64,000 bases of DNA from JAOUEA01 sp963734685 (GTDB lineage: Bacteria; Actinomycetota; UBA4738; HRBIN12), in assembly GCA_963734685.1 (NCBI GenBank), contig CAVTIC010000002.1, positions 124,001 to 188,000 on the forward strand, read 5' to 3'. Below the pieces are notes generated by a model. It was not told where the DNA came from. It worked only from the letters and a program-made list of their open reading frames with translations, and did no database searches. Positions 34,783 to 42,564 of the stretch are shown one piece after another. Each line of letters begins with the position of its first letter. Within the stretch, counting starts at the first letter, position 1. The position numbers were made by a program, and so were the translations under genes.

Positions 34783-36343
34783 CCGGCTGGAGCTCCGCCT
34801 CGGGATCGACGTCGGCGGGACGAACACCGACGCGGTGGTGCTGGACCGCGAGGACCGTCTGCTCGCGCAGGCGAAGGTGCCGACCACGCCCGACGTGTCC
34901 TCGGGCATCGCCGCGGCCGCCGTCGCCGCCGTCGAGGTGCTCGGACCCGAGCTGTTACGCATCACCCACGCGATGCTCGGAACGACCCACGCCACGAACG
35001 CGGTCCTCGAGCGTCGTCACCTGCGGCGCGTCGCCGTGATCAGGATCGGGGCCCCGGCCACGTTCGCGATCCGCCCCCTGTTCGGATGGCCCGAGGACCT
35101 GCGCGCGACGATCTCGGTTGGCGAGCAGATCGTCCGCGGGGGGTTCGAGTTCGACGGGCGCGAGATCGTCGCGCTCGATCCCGAGGAGATCGCCCGCTTC
35201 GCCGCATCGGTGGCGGGACGCGCCGAGGGGGTCGCGATCTCGAGCGTGTTCGCTCCGGTCTCCGCCGAGCACGAGCTCACGGCCCGCGACGTGGTGCGAA
35301 AGGAGCTCGGGCACGACATCCCCGTCTCGCTCAGCCACGAGATCGGCTCGATCGGCCTGTTGGAGCGGGAGAACGCGACGGTCCTGAACGCCGCGCTCAC
35401 CGGTGTCGCCCACGACGTCGCCGGCGCGTTCCGGGAAGCGCTGGAGGCGTGCGGCCTCGACCCCGTCACCTTCTTCGCACAGAACGACGGGACGCTGATG
35501 GACCTGGAGTATGCGCTCCGCTACCCGGTCCTCACGATCGGCAGCGGGCCCGCCAACTCCATCCGTGGCGCCGCCTACCTCACCGGGTCCACCGACGCGA
35601 TCGTCGTCGACGTCGGGGGGACCTCGGCCGACGTCGGGGTCCTGGTGAACGGGTTCCCTCGGGAGTCGAGCTCGGGCGTCGAGATCGGGGGGATCCAGAC
35701 GAACTTCCGGATGCCGGACCTCGTGACCATCGCGGTCGGGGGTGGCACGATCGTGCACGGTGACAGCGAGGACGTGCAGGTGGGCCCGGCCAGCGTGGGC
35801 TACCGCCTGACCCAGGAGGCACTCGTGTTCGGCGGATCGACGCCGACGCTCACGGATGCGGCGGTGGCCGCCGGCCGGATCACACTGGGCGACGGCGGAG
35901 CCCTCGAAGGCCGCAGCGACGTGCTGGCGCGGGCGCTCGCGAGGGCCGAGACGATGCTCGCCGAGGCCGTCGATCGGGTGAAGACCTCGCGGGAGGATCG
36001 CCCGTTGATCGCGGTGGGCGGCGGCAGCATCTTGGTCCCGGACGACGTGCCGGGCATCAGCGAGGTCCATCGCCCCGACCACTTCGATGTCGCGAACGCG
36101 ATCGGAGCCGCGATCGCCTCGGCGAGCGGCGAGGTCGACCGGATCTTCAACCTCGGCCCCGCCGGCCGCGAGGCCGCGGTGGAGGAGGCGTCCGAGGAGG
36201 CCCGGGGCCGAGCCGTGGCGGCCGGGGCATCGCCGGACCGCGTCGAGATCGTAGAACTTGAAGAGATCCCACTGGCATACCTGACGAACCCTGCGGTTCG
36301 GATCCGCGCGAAAGCCGCGGGGCCGCTGGACGTCCAGGGCTGA
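34775..36343 (+). CDS. Second HyuA-like hydantoinase/oxoprolinase subunit
   Basis: The 522-residue protein has the HyuA fold: RLGIDVGGTNTDAVVLD at the start, HAMLGTTHATNAVLERRHLR, SHEIGSIGLLERENATVLNA, FFAQNDGTLMDLEYALRYPV, VVDVGGTSADVGVLVNGFPR and TIAVGGGTIVHGDSEDVQVG. It is shorter than hyuA at 27510 and lacks the C-terminal region of that subtype; it belongs to the group often found with DUF917. No matching HyuB follows. It would be ATP-dependent and act with the DUF917 protein. GTG 34775 overlaps the nitroreductase by 8 bases. Confidence 0.9.
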   Translation: MASRLELRLGIDVGGTNTDAVVLDREDRLLAQAKVPTTPDVSSGIAAAAVAAVEVLGPELLRITHAMLGTTHATNAVLERRHLRRVAVIRIGAPATFAIRPLFGWPEDLRATISVGEQIVRGGFEFDGREIVALDPEEIARFAASVAGRAEGVAISSVFAPVSAEHELTARDVVRKELGHDIPVSLSHEIGSIGLLERENATVLNAALTGVAHDVAGAFREALEACGLDPVTFFAQNDGTLMDLEYALRYPVLTIGSGPANSIRGAAYLTGSTDAIVVDVGGTSADVGVLVNGFPRESSSGVEIGGIQTNFRMPDLVTIAVGGGTIVHGDSEDVQVGPASVGYRLTQEALVFGGSTPTLTDAAVAAGRITLGDGGALEGRSDVLARALARAETMLAEAVDRVKTSREDRPLIAVGGGSILVPDDVPGISEVHRPDHFDVANAIGAAIASASGEVDRIFNLGPAGREAAVEEASEEARGRAVAAGASPDRVEIVELEEIPLAYLTNPAVRIRAKAAGPLDVQG

Positions 36344-36361
36344 CCCGAAGGAGGGGCCGAC

Positions 36362-37978
36362 ATGCGCAGGTTCGGAGCCATGCGGATACTGGCGGTGATC
36401 GCCACGATGACGCTCGCGGCCGCAGCGTGCACCGGGGAGACGACGGCGCCGGGCGGGAGCGCGACGAGCGGTGGAGCCGCACCGGTCGACACGAACTTCA
36501 CGTTGGCCTACCACAGCGAGGTCATGGTCTCGTGGGACCCGAGCGACTCGTACTCGAACGAGGTCATCGCGATGCAGAACATGTACGAGACCCTCACCCG
36601 GTACGACTCCGAGACCCAGGAGGTCGTCCCGCTGCTCGCGACCGCGTGGGAGTCGAACGAGGACGGAACGGAGTGGACGTTCACGCTCCGCGACGACGTC
36701 ACGTTCCACTCGGGTCGCGCGATGACCTCGGAGGACGTGAAGGCGTCGATCGAGCGGACGACGGAGATCGGCGGAGGCGCCGCATACATCTGGGGCCCCG
36801 TGAAGAAGATCGAGACGCCGGATGCGACGACGGTGACGTTCACGCTGAAGTACTCGGCCCCGCTGGATCTGGTCGCCTCGGCCAGCTACGCCGCGTACAT
36901 CTTCGACACGCAGGCGGCAGGCGATCAGGACCTCGCGAAGTGGTTCGCCGAGGGGAACGAGGCGGGCACGGGCCCGTACATGCTGGATACCTGGGACGAG
37001 GGCGCGGACGTCGAGCTCCGCCTGAAGGCGTATCCCGACTACTGGGGAGCATGGGACGAGACCCACTACGAGAACGTGATCTACCGCGTCGTGCCGGAGG
37101 CGACGACCACCGCGCAGCTGCTGCGTTCCGGTCAGGTGACGTGGGTCGAGCGGCTCAACCCACAGCTGTGGGCCACCTTCCAGGACGACCCGAACACGAC
37201 GACGACGAGCACCCCGTCATGGCAGACGCTGCTCGCGATGTTGAACACCGCGGACGGCCCCCTCGCCGACCAGAAGGTGCGGCAGGCCGTCATGGCCGGC
37301 ATCGACTACGAAGGCATGATGCAGGCCCTCCAGGGCGGAGCCGAGCCGCTGTCGGGCGTGGTCCCGCCGGGACTGTGGGGACACGTCGACGACCTGTTCC
37401 CCACCCAGGACATCGAGACGGCGACCTCGCTGCTGGGCGATGCAGGCTACGGCCCCGGCGGGGACCCGATGGACCTGGAGCTCACCTACGTCACGGGCGA
37501 CTCCGACGAGCAGACCGTCGCGACCCTGATGAAGTCGAACCTCGCCGACCTGAACGTCAACGTCGATGCCCGTGGCATGCAGTGGACCGCGCAGTGGGCG
37601 AAGGGCAAGTCCGCGAACGTCGAGGAGCGGCAGGACATCTTCCTCTTCTACTGGTGGCCCGACTACGCCGATCCGTCATCGTGGTTCACCAACCTGTTCC
37701 ACACCGAGGACCCTCCGTTCTTCAACCTGTCGTACTACTCGAACCCGCAGATCGACTCGCAGATGGCGGAGGCGGCGCAGCTGGCGGCGTCCGACCGGGA
37801 GGCCTCGACGCAGATGTTCGAGGACATGCAGGTCACGCTGTTCGAGGACGCCCCCTCGATCTCGCTCTACACGCAGACGTACCAGCGGGCGATGCTCGGC
37901 ACGTTCGGCGGCTACGTCGACAACCCCGCCTATGCGAACGTGGTCTTCGTGTACGACCTGACACCCGGCGCGGCGTGA
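36362..37978 (+). CDS. ABC transporter substrate-binding lipoprotein (SBP family 5)
   Basis: The 538-residue protein has a lipoprotein signal with lipobox LAAAAC (Cys about residue 23) and the full family-5 binding fold: NMYETLTRYDSETQEVVPLL, TEWTFTLRDDVTFHSGRAMT, AGTGPYMLDTWDEGADVELR, VRQAVMAGIDYEGMMQAL and FFNLSYYSNPQIDSQMAEAA. Such proteins deliver peptides, nickel or other small molecules to Dpp-type importers; the ligand here is probably the cluster's cyclic compound or a derivative. ATG 36362 has GAAGGAGGGG 6 bases upstream. It overlaps the permease by GTGA and starts the importer set. Confidence 0.92.
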   Translation: MRRFGAMRILAVIATMTLAAAACTGETTAPGGSATSGGAAPVDTNFTLAYHSEVMVSWDPSDSYSNEVIAMQNMYETLTRYDSETQEVVPLLATAWESNEDGTEWTFTLRDDVTFHSGRAMTSEDVKASIERTTEIGGGAAYIWGPVKKIETPDATTVTFTLKYSAPLDLVASASYAAYIFDTQAAGDQDLAKWFAEGNEAGTGPYMLDTWDEGADVELRLKAYPDYWGAWDETHYENVIYRVVPEATTTAQLLRSGQVTWVERLNPQLWATFQDDPNTTTTSTPSWQTLLAMLNTADGPLADQKVRQAVMAGIDYEGMMQALQGGAEPLSGVVPPGLWGHVDDLFPTQDIETATSLLGDAGYGPGGDPMDLELTYVTGDSDEQTVATLMKSNLADLNVNVDARGMQWTAQWAKGKSANVEERQDIFLFYWWPDYADPSSWFTNLFHTEDPPFFNLSYYSNPQIDSQMAEAAQLAASDREASTQMFEDMQVTLFEDAPSISLYTQTYQRAMLGTFGGYVDNPAYANVVFVYDLTPGAA

Positions 37979-38991
37979 CCCGATACGTCCTGCGGCGCCT
38001 CGCCCAGGCCGTCTTGGTCGTGGTCGGGGTGATCGTCCTGACCTTCGTGGTCGCCCGGATCGTGCCGGGCGACCCGGCCGGGAGCTGGGCCGGGCCGAAG
38101 GCGTCGCAGGCCGAGCTCGATGCGGTCCGGGAGGAGCTGGGGCTCGACGCCCCGCTCCCCGAGCAGATCGCCACGTACTTCGGCGGGGTGGTGCGGGGCG
38201 ACTGGGGTGTGGCGGTGCACACCCGCCAGCCGGTGCTGGGAGACCTGATGGACCGGGCGCCGGCATCGATCGAGCTGGTCGTCGTCGCGATGCTGTTCGC
38301 GCTGCTGTTCGGGATCCCGCTCGGCCTGCTGTCGGCGAAGTGGAACCGGAAACTGCCCGACTCGCTCGTGCGGTTCGCCGCGGTGTTCGCGGTGTCGATG
38401 CCGTCGTTCTGGTTGGCGTTGATCCTGCAGCTCGTGTTCTTCCAGCGCCTCGGGTGGTTCCCGGTCGCCGGCCAGTACGACCCCAGCCTCGACTACACGC
38501 ACCCGCTCATGCAGTACACCCACATGCCGATCGTCGACGCGCTGATCACCGGGAACTGGTGGGTGCTGCGCAGCGCCCTGTGGCACATCGTGCTGCCGGC
38601 GATCGTCGTCGCGGCGTACCCGTTCGGCGTGGTGACGAGGATGGTCCGCGCCTCCGTCCTGGACACGCTGGGCGAGGACCACATCCGCATGATGCGGGCC
38701 CTCGGGTTCTCGGAGCGCTCGGTGTTCGCGAAGTGGGCGTTGAAGCCCGCGTGGAACCCGGTGATCGCGGTGCTGGCCCTCGTGTTCGCGTACTCGCTCG
38801 CGAACTCGTTCCTGGTGGAGTCGATCTTCAACTGGCCCGGACTCGGCGCCTACGCGGCGACCTCCGTGGCCGCGCTGGACACGCCGGCGATCGTCGGCGT
38901 CACGCTGTTCATCGCGATCGTGTACGTGATCGGGAACCTGGTCGTCGACATCGTGCAGGCCGCCCTGGATCCGAGGATCGAGTTGTCGTGA
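37975..38991 (+). CDS. ABC transporter permease (DppB/OppB type)
   Basis: The 338-residue permease opens VTRYVLRRLAQAVLVVVGVI and shows the six-helix DppB pattern with the periplasmic loop GDPAGSWAGPKASQAELDAV. The EAA-type cytoplasmic loop is LGEDHIRMMRALGFSERSVF. The end, FLVESIFNWPGLGAYAATSV, is the usual DppB signature. GTG 37975 overlaps the binding-protein stop, and the gene's own stop overlaps the next permease start. It would form the channel with the DppC-like protein. Confidence 0.93.
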   Translation: MTRYVLRRLAQAVLVVVGVIVLTFVVARIVPGDPAGSWAGPKASQAELDAVREELGLDAPLPEQIATYFGGVVRGDWGVAVHTRQPVLGDLMDRAPASIELVVVAMLFALLFGIPLGLLSAKWNRKLPDSLVRFAAVFAVSMPSFWLALILQLVFFQRLGWFPVAGQYDPSLDYTHPLMQYTHMPIVDALITGNWWVLRSALWHIVLPAIVVAAYPFGVVTRMVRASVLDTLGEDHIRMMRALGFSERSVFAKWALKPAWNPVIAVLALVFAYSLANSFLVESIFNWPGLGAYAATSVAALDTPAIVGVTLFIAIVYVIGNLVVDIVQAALDPRIELS

Positions 38992-39896
38992 GCACCGTCC
39001 AGCCCCTGGTCGAGACCGGCGAGCCGGCGCGTTCGCTGGTCGCCGGGGCCCTCCGGTCGAACCGGCTCCTGCTGTTCGGCGCCGTGATCGCGGTGTCGAT
39101 CGTCGTGGTCGGGATCTTCGCGCCGTGGATCGCCCCGTACCCCGAGGACGCCGGGAGCGCGACCCACCCGGCGATCCTCCTGCAGCCTCCGTCGTCGGAG
39201 CATCTGTTCGGCACCGACCAGGTCGGGCGCGACGTCTTCTCGCGCGTGGTGTACGGGGCGCGCGTCTCGCCCGTGATCGCGTTCCTGGTCCTGCTGACCT
39301 CGATCGCGATCGGCGTCCCCCTCGGCGTGCTGTCGGGGTACGTCGGCGGGCGCTGGGACGACGTGATCATGCGGATCACCGACGTGTTCCTGGCCCTCCC
39401 GGCGCTCCTGCTCGCACTCGTGTTCGCCTCGGTGCTTCCCCCATCGCTCGTGTCGACGACGCTGGCCATCACGATCGCGTGGTGGCCGTGGTACACGCGC
39501 CTGCTCCGAGGCCAGGCCGCGTCGGTCGCGGGGCGTCCGTACGTCGAGAGCGCGCGGGCGCTCGGCGTGTCGGACCGCAGGATCGTGTTCCGCCACGTCC
39601 TGCCGAACTCGCTGACGCCGCTGATCGTCCAGGCCTCGCTCGACGTGGGAGGGATCATCCTCACCGCCTCGGCGCTGTCCTTCCTAGGGTTGGGCGCCCA
39701 GGACCCGACGCCGGACTGGGGTCTGATGGTGGCGCAGGGACAGGCCTACTTCCAGACGCAGTGGTGGCTCGTCACCTTCCCGGGTCTCGCGATCTTGATC
39801 ACCGCGGTCGGGTTCAACCTGCTCGGCGACGGCCTGCGCGAGATCCTCGACCCCCACGCCGTGTCGACCTTCACGACCCGGAAGGAGGACCGGTGA
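38988..39896 (+). CDS. ABC transporter permease (DppC/OppC type)
   Basis: The 302-residue permease has the N-terminal helix and the HLFGTDQVGRDVFSRVVYGA signature of DppC, five further helices, and the EAA loop YVESARALGVSDRRIVFRHV, followed by the conserved LPNSLTPLIVQASLDVGGII. It ends with LGLGAQDPTPDWGLMVAQGQ, a classic DppC segment, and NLLGDGLREILDP. GTG 38988 overlaps the DppB-like stop and its own stop overlaps the ATPase start. It is part of the importer with 37975. Confidence 0.93.
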   Translation: MSTVQPLVETGEPARSLVAGALRSNRLLLFGAVIAVSIVVVGIFAPWIAPYPEDAGSATHPAILLQPPSSEHLFGTDQVGRDVFSRVVYGARVSPVIAFLVLLTSIAIGVPLGVLSGYVGGRWDDVIMRITDVFLALPALLLALVFASVLPPSLVSTTLAITIAWWPWYTRLLRGQAASVAGRPYVESARALGVSDRRIVFRHVLPNSLTPLIVQASLDVGGIILTASALSFLGLGAQDPTPDWGLMVAQGQAYFQTQWWLVTFPGLAILITAVGFNLLGDGLREILDPHAVSTFTTRKEDR

Positions 39897-40693
39897 CGGG
39901 ATCCCCTGCCGCCGAGGAGCGACTCGTGGTGCGCGATCTCCGGATCGCCTTCGGGTCCCGTCGCGTGGTCGACCTCGAGTCGCTCGGGCTCGGCGCGGGC
40001 GAGATCGTCGGGCTCGCCGGGGAATCCGGATCGGGCAAGTCGATGACCGCGATGGCGATCCTCGGTCTCGCGACGCACGCGGGTGCGACCGTCGAGGGGA
40101 GCATCCGGCTCGACGGCGAGGAGATCGTGGGCGCGCCTGAGCGGCGCCTGCGAGAGCTGCGCGGCCGCCGGATCGCGGCGATCTTCCAGAGCCCCGTCTC
40201 GGCCTTCAACCCCGTGTACCGCGTGGGAGCGGGCTTCATCGGGGCCCTCCGCCTGCACGGTGCCTCCGACGACGAGGCGAAGGACCGCGCCGAGGCGGCG
40301 ATGCGCGACGTACTGCTCTCACCCGACATCCTCCGCCGATACCCACACCAGCTCTCCGGAGGACAGGCGCAGCGGGTCGCGATCGCGCAGGCGCTGGCGC
40401 TGCGTGCCGAGGTGCTCCTGGCCGACGAGCCGACGAGCGCGCTCGACGTGACCGTCCAGGCCGAGATCCTCGACTCGCTGCGGCGCGTCCGCGACGAAGT
40501 CGGCATGAGCATCCTGTTCATCAGTCACGACCTCGCGGTGCTGGCGGAGCTCAGCGACCACCTGGCCGTGATGCAGCGTGGCGTCGTGGTCGAGTCGGGC
40601 CCCACGGCGCAGGTCCTGGGGGATCCGCGCGATGACTACACGAAGGAGCTGGTCGCGGCAGTACCGAAGATCGGCGTGAGGTTGGCCGGGTGA
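39893..40693 (+). CDS. ABC transporter ATP-binding protein (DppD type)
   Basis: The 266-residue ATPase has Walker A in GLAGESGSGKSMTAMAILGL, the Q-loop AAIFQSPVSAFNPVYRVG, signature YPHQLSGGQAQRVAIAQALA, Walker B VLLADEPTSALDVTVQAEIL and the switch His in LFISHDLAVLAEL. It ends soon after HPR-like GDPRDDYTKELVAAVPK and lacks the cysteine-rich oligopeptide-type C-terminal domain, which is present in the partner at 40690. GTG 39893 overlaps the permease stop; its stop overlaps the next ATPase start. Confidence 0.92.
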   Translation: MTGSPAAEERLVVRDLRIAFGSRRVVDLESLGLGAGEIVGLAGESGSGKSMTAMAILGLATHAGATVEGSIRLDGEEIVGAPERRLRELRGRRIAAIFQSPVSAFNPVYRVGAGFIGALRLHGASDDEAKDRAEAAMRDVLLSPDILRRYPHQLSGGQAQRVAIAQALALRAEVLLADEPTSALDVTVQAEILDSLRRVRDEVGMSILFISHDLAVLAELSDHLAVMQRGVVVESGPTAQVLGDPRDDYTKELVAAVPKIGVRLAG

Positions 40694-41695
40694 GGACGCA
40701 GCCCCTCCTCGAGGTCCGCGACCTCCACGTGCGCTTCGACCAGGTGCGGGCCGTCGACGGCGTGGACCTGTCGCTCCCCCCCGGCCCGTACGGCCTGGGC
40801 CTCGTCGGGGAGAGCGGATCGGGCAAGACGACGATCGGCCGCGCGGTCATGCGGCTCGTGCCGGTGGCGAGCGGAGACGTCCTCCTGGAGGATCGCAGCG
40901 TCCTCGATCGACGCGGCCCGGACCTGCGCGCGTTCCGCCGAGCGGTGCAGATCGTCTTCCAGAACCCCGATACCACGCTCGACCCGCGGATCCGGATCGG
41001 CGGGGCGATCCGCGAGGCGCTCAGGACCCACGACGTGGTCCCCAAGGACTGAGGAGCCCGACCGGATCGCGTCGTTGCTGCACGAGGTCGGGCTGGAGCC
41101 GGCCCACGCGGACCGGCTCCCGCACCAGCTCTCGGGCGGTCAGCGCCAGCGCGTGTCGATCGCGCGGGCGCTCGCGGTGGCGCCACGCGTCCTCGTGCTC
41201 GACGAACCGACGAGCGCCCTGGACGTCACCGTCCAAGCGAAGGTCCTGCGACTGATCGCGGGGCTCCGCGACCAGCACGACCTCGCCTACCTCCTGATCT
41301 CGCACAACCTCGCGGTCGTCGAGGAGCTCTGCGAGGAGACCGCGGTGCTGTACCTCGGTCGGATCGTGGAGCGAGGTGCCGACCGCGACGCTGCTCCGCA
41401 GCCCGCGCATCCGTACACCGTCGCGCTCCGGTCGGCCGTGCCGGAGATGGACATCGCCGCCCGCCGTCGACGGGTCGTCCTGTCCGGACCTCCACCGGAC
41501 CCTCAGAACCCGCCGTCAGGGTGCCCGTTTCATCCTCGTTGCCCGCTCGCGATCGATCGCTGTGGCACGGAGGTCCCGCAGGAGCGGGAGATCACCCCGG
41601 GGCGGTTCGCCGCCTGCCACCGAGCCGACGACGTGGTGGCCGCGGCGAGCACCGGCGACCTGCCTGCGACCCACGCTCGGTCCGACGACCGATAG
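40690..41695 (+). pseudogene. ABC transporter ATP-binding protein (DppF type), one frameshift
   Basis: From GTG 40690 the first 120 codons give Walker A (LVGESGSGKTTIGRAVMRLV) and the Q-loop region (QIVFQNPDTTLDPRIRIGGA), then hit a stop at 41052. The rest is in the next frame: EEPDRIASLLHEVGLEPAHA, LPHQLSGGQRQRVSIARALA, VLVLDEPTSALDVTVQAKVL, LLISHNLAVVEEL, and the oligopeptide-type GCPFHPRCPLAIDRCGTE tail, to 41695. An extra C in the CCCC run near 41040 explains it (length 1006). All catalytic motifs are otherwise intact, so a sequencing error in a working gene is the likelier reading. Confidence 0.82.
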
Positions 41696-41708
41696 GAAGG
41701 GGACGTCG

Positions 41709-42488
41709 ATGGAGCTCAAACGGATCAGGGTCATCACACCGGTCACGGGCGAGGCACTGGGGAACGCCGAGTTCGCGCGCAGACTCGGCGACGCGGCGAC
41801 CGAGGTCGACCTCGTCCAGATCGAGCGCGGCCCGGCCTCGATCGAGTGCGAGTTCGAGCACGCGATCGCTGTCCCGGACACGCTCCGGCTGATCGTCGAC
41901 GCGGAGCGCGACGGCGTCGACGCGGTGGTCGTCGACTGCATGGCGGACCCCGGCGTGCGGCCCGGACGCGAGCTCGTGAGGATCCCCGTGGTCGGGCCGG
42001 CAGAGGCGAGCATGCACCTCGCGTGCCAGCTCGGCCACCGATTCTCGATCGTGACGACCGAGGCGCGCTCGGTGCCGGAGTTCGAGAACCAGGCGCGCGT
42101 CGCGGGGCTCGCCGAGCGGCTCGCGTCGGTCCGCTGGGTCGACATCCCGGTCCTCGACCTCGCATCGGATCCGAAGGCGTTGCTCGCCGCGTTGATCGAT
42201 GAGTCGGTCTCTGCGATCGAGGCCGACGGGGCGCACGTGATCGTGTTCGGGTGCACGGGGATGCTCGGGTTCGCCGAGGGCGTCCGCGACGGGCTCGTGG
42301 CGCGCGGCTACCCCGGCGTCCCCGTCCTCGACCCCGTGCCCGTCGCGGTCAGGACGGCGCAGGCCCTCCTCGCGTGCGGGCTGACCCACAGCACGCGCAC
42401 GTGGCCGTCGGCGCCCGCGAAGCGGATCGACGGGTACGGGTTCCTGACCGATGGGCTCGCCGACAGCCCCACCGGCGCGGAGGGGTGA
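41709..42488 (+). CDS. Hydantoin racemase / Asp-Glu racemase family enzyme
   Basis: The 259-residue enzyme has the two catalytic cysteines of the cofactor-free racemases: Cys77 in DAVVVDCMADPGVRPGREL and Cys182 in VIVFGCTGMLGFAEG, plus RIRVITPVTGEALGNAEFAR at the start and VPVLDPVPVAVRTAQALLA. Among the Asp/Glu racemase superfamily this pattern fits hydantoin racemase (HyuE), which inverts 5-substituted hydantoins. ATG 41709 has AGGAAGGGG about 8 bases upstream. It closes the importer operon by position and links it to hyuA/hyuB; its presence supports a hydantoin-like substrate for the cluster. Confidence 0.85.
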   Translation: MELKRIRVITPVTGEALGNAEFARRLGDAATEVDLVQIERGPASIECEFEHAIAVPDTLRLIVDAERDGVDAVVVDCMADPGVRPGRELVRIPVVGPAEASMHLACQLGHRFSIVTTEARSVPEFENQARVAGLAERLASVRWVDIPVLDLASDPKALLAALIDESVSAIEADGAHVIVFGCTGMLGFAEGVRDGLVARGYPGVPVLDPVPVAVRTAQALLACGLTHSTRTWPSAPAKRIDGYGFLTDGLADSPTGAEG

Positions 42489-42564
42489 GACACCCGTCCG
42501 CAGCGCAGTCGGAGAAGTGGCATGTGCGAACTGTGTTCGGATGACTTCTTGCGGGGAAGGGGGT

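Noticed and set aside
34955..37066. A 703-codon minus-strand open frame
   Set aside because: It is antisense to the HyuA-like and substrate-binding protein genes, which have clear family motifs; its composition is that of a high-GC shadow frame.
41030..41060. Programmed ribosomal frameshift in the DppF-type ATPase gene
   Set aside because: There is no slippery heptamer with a downstream structure that I can see, ABC importer ATPases are not known to use one, and similar one-base breaks occur in many genes here.
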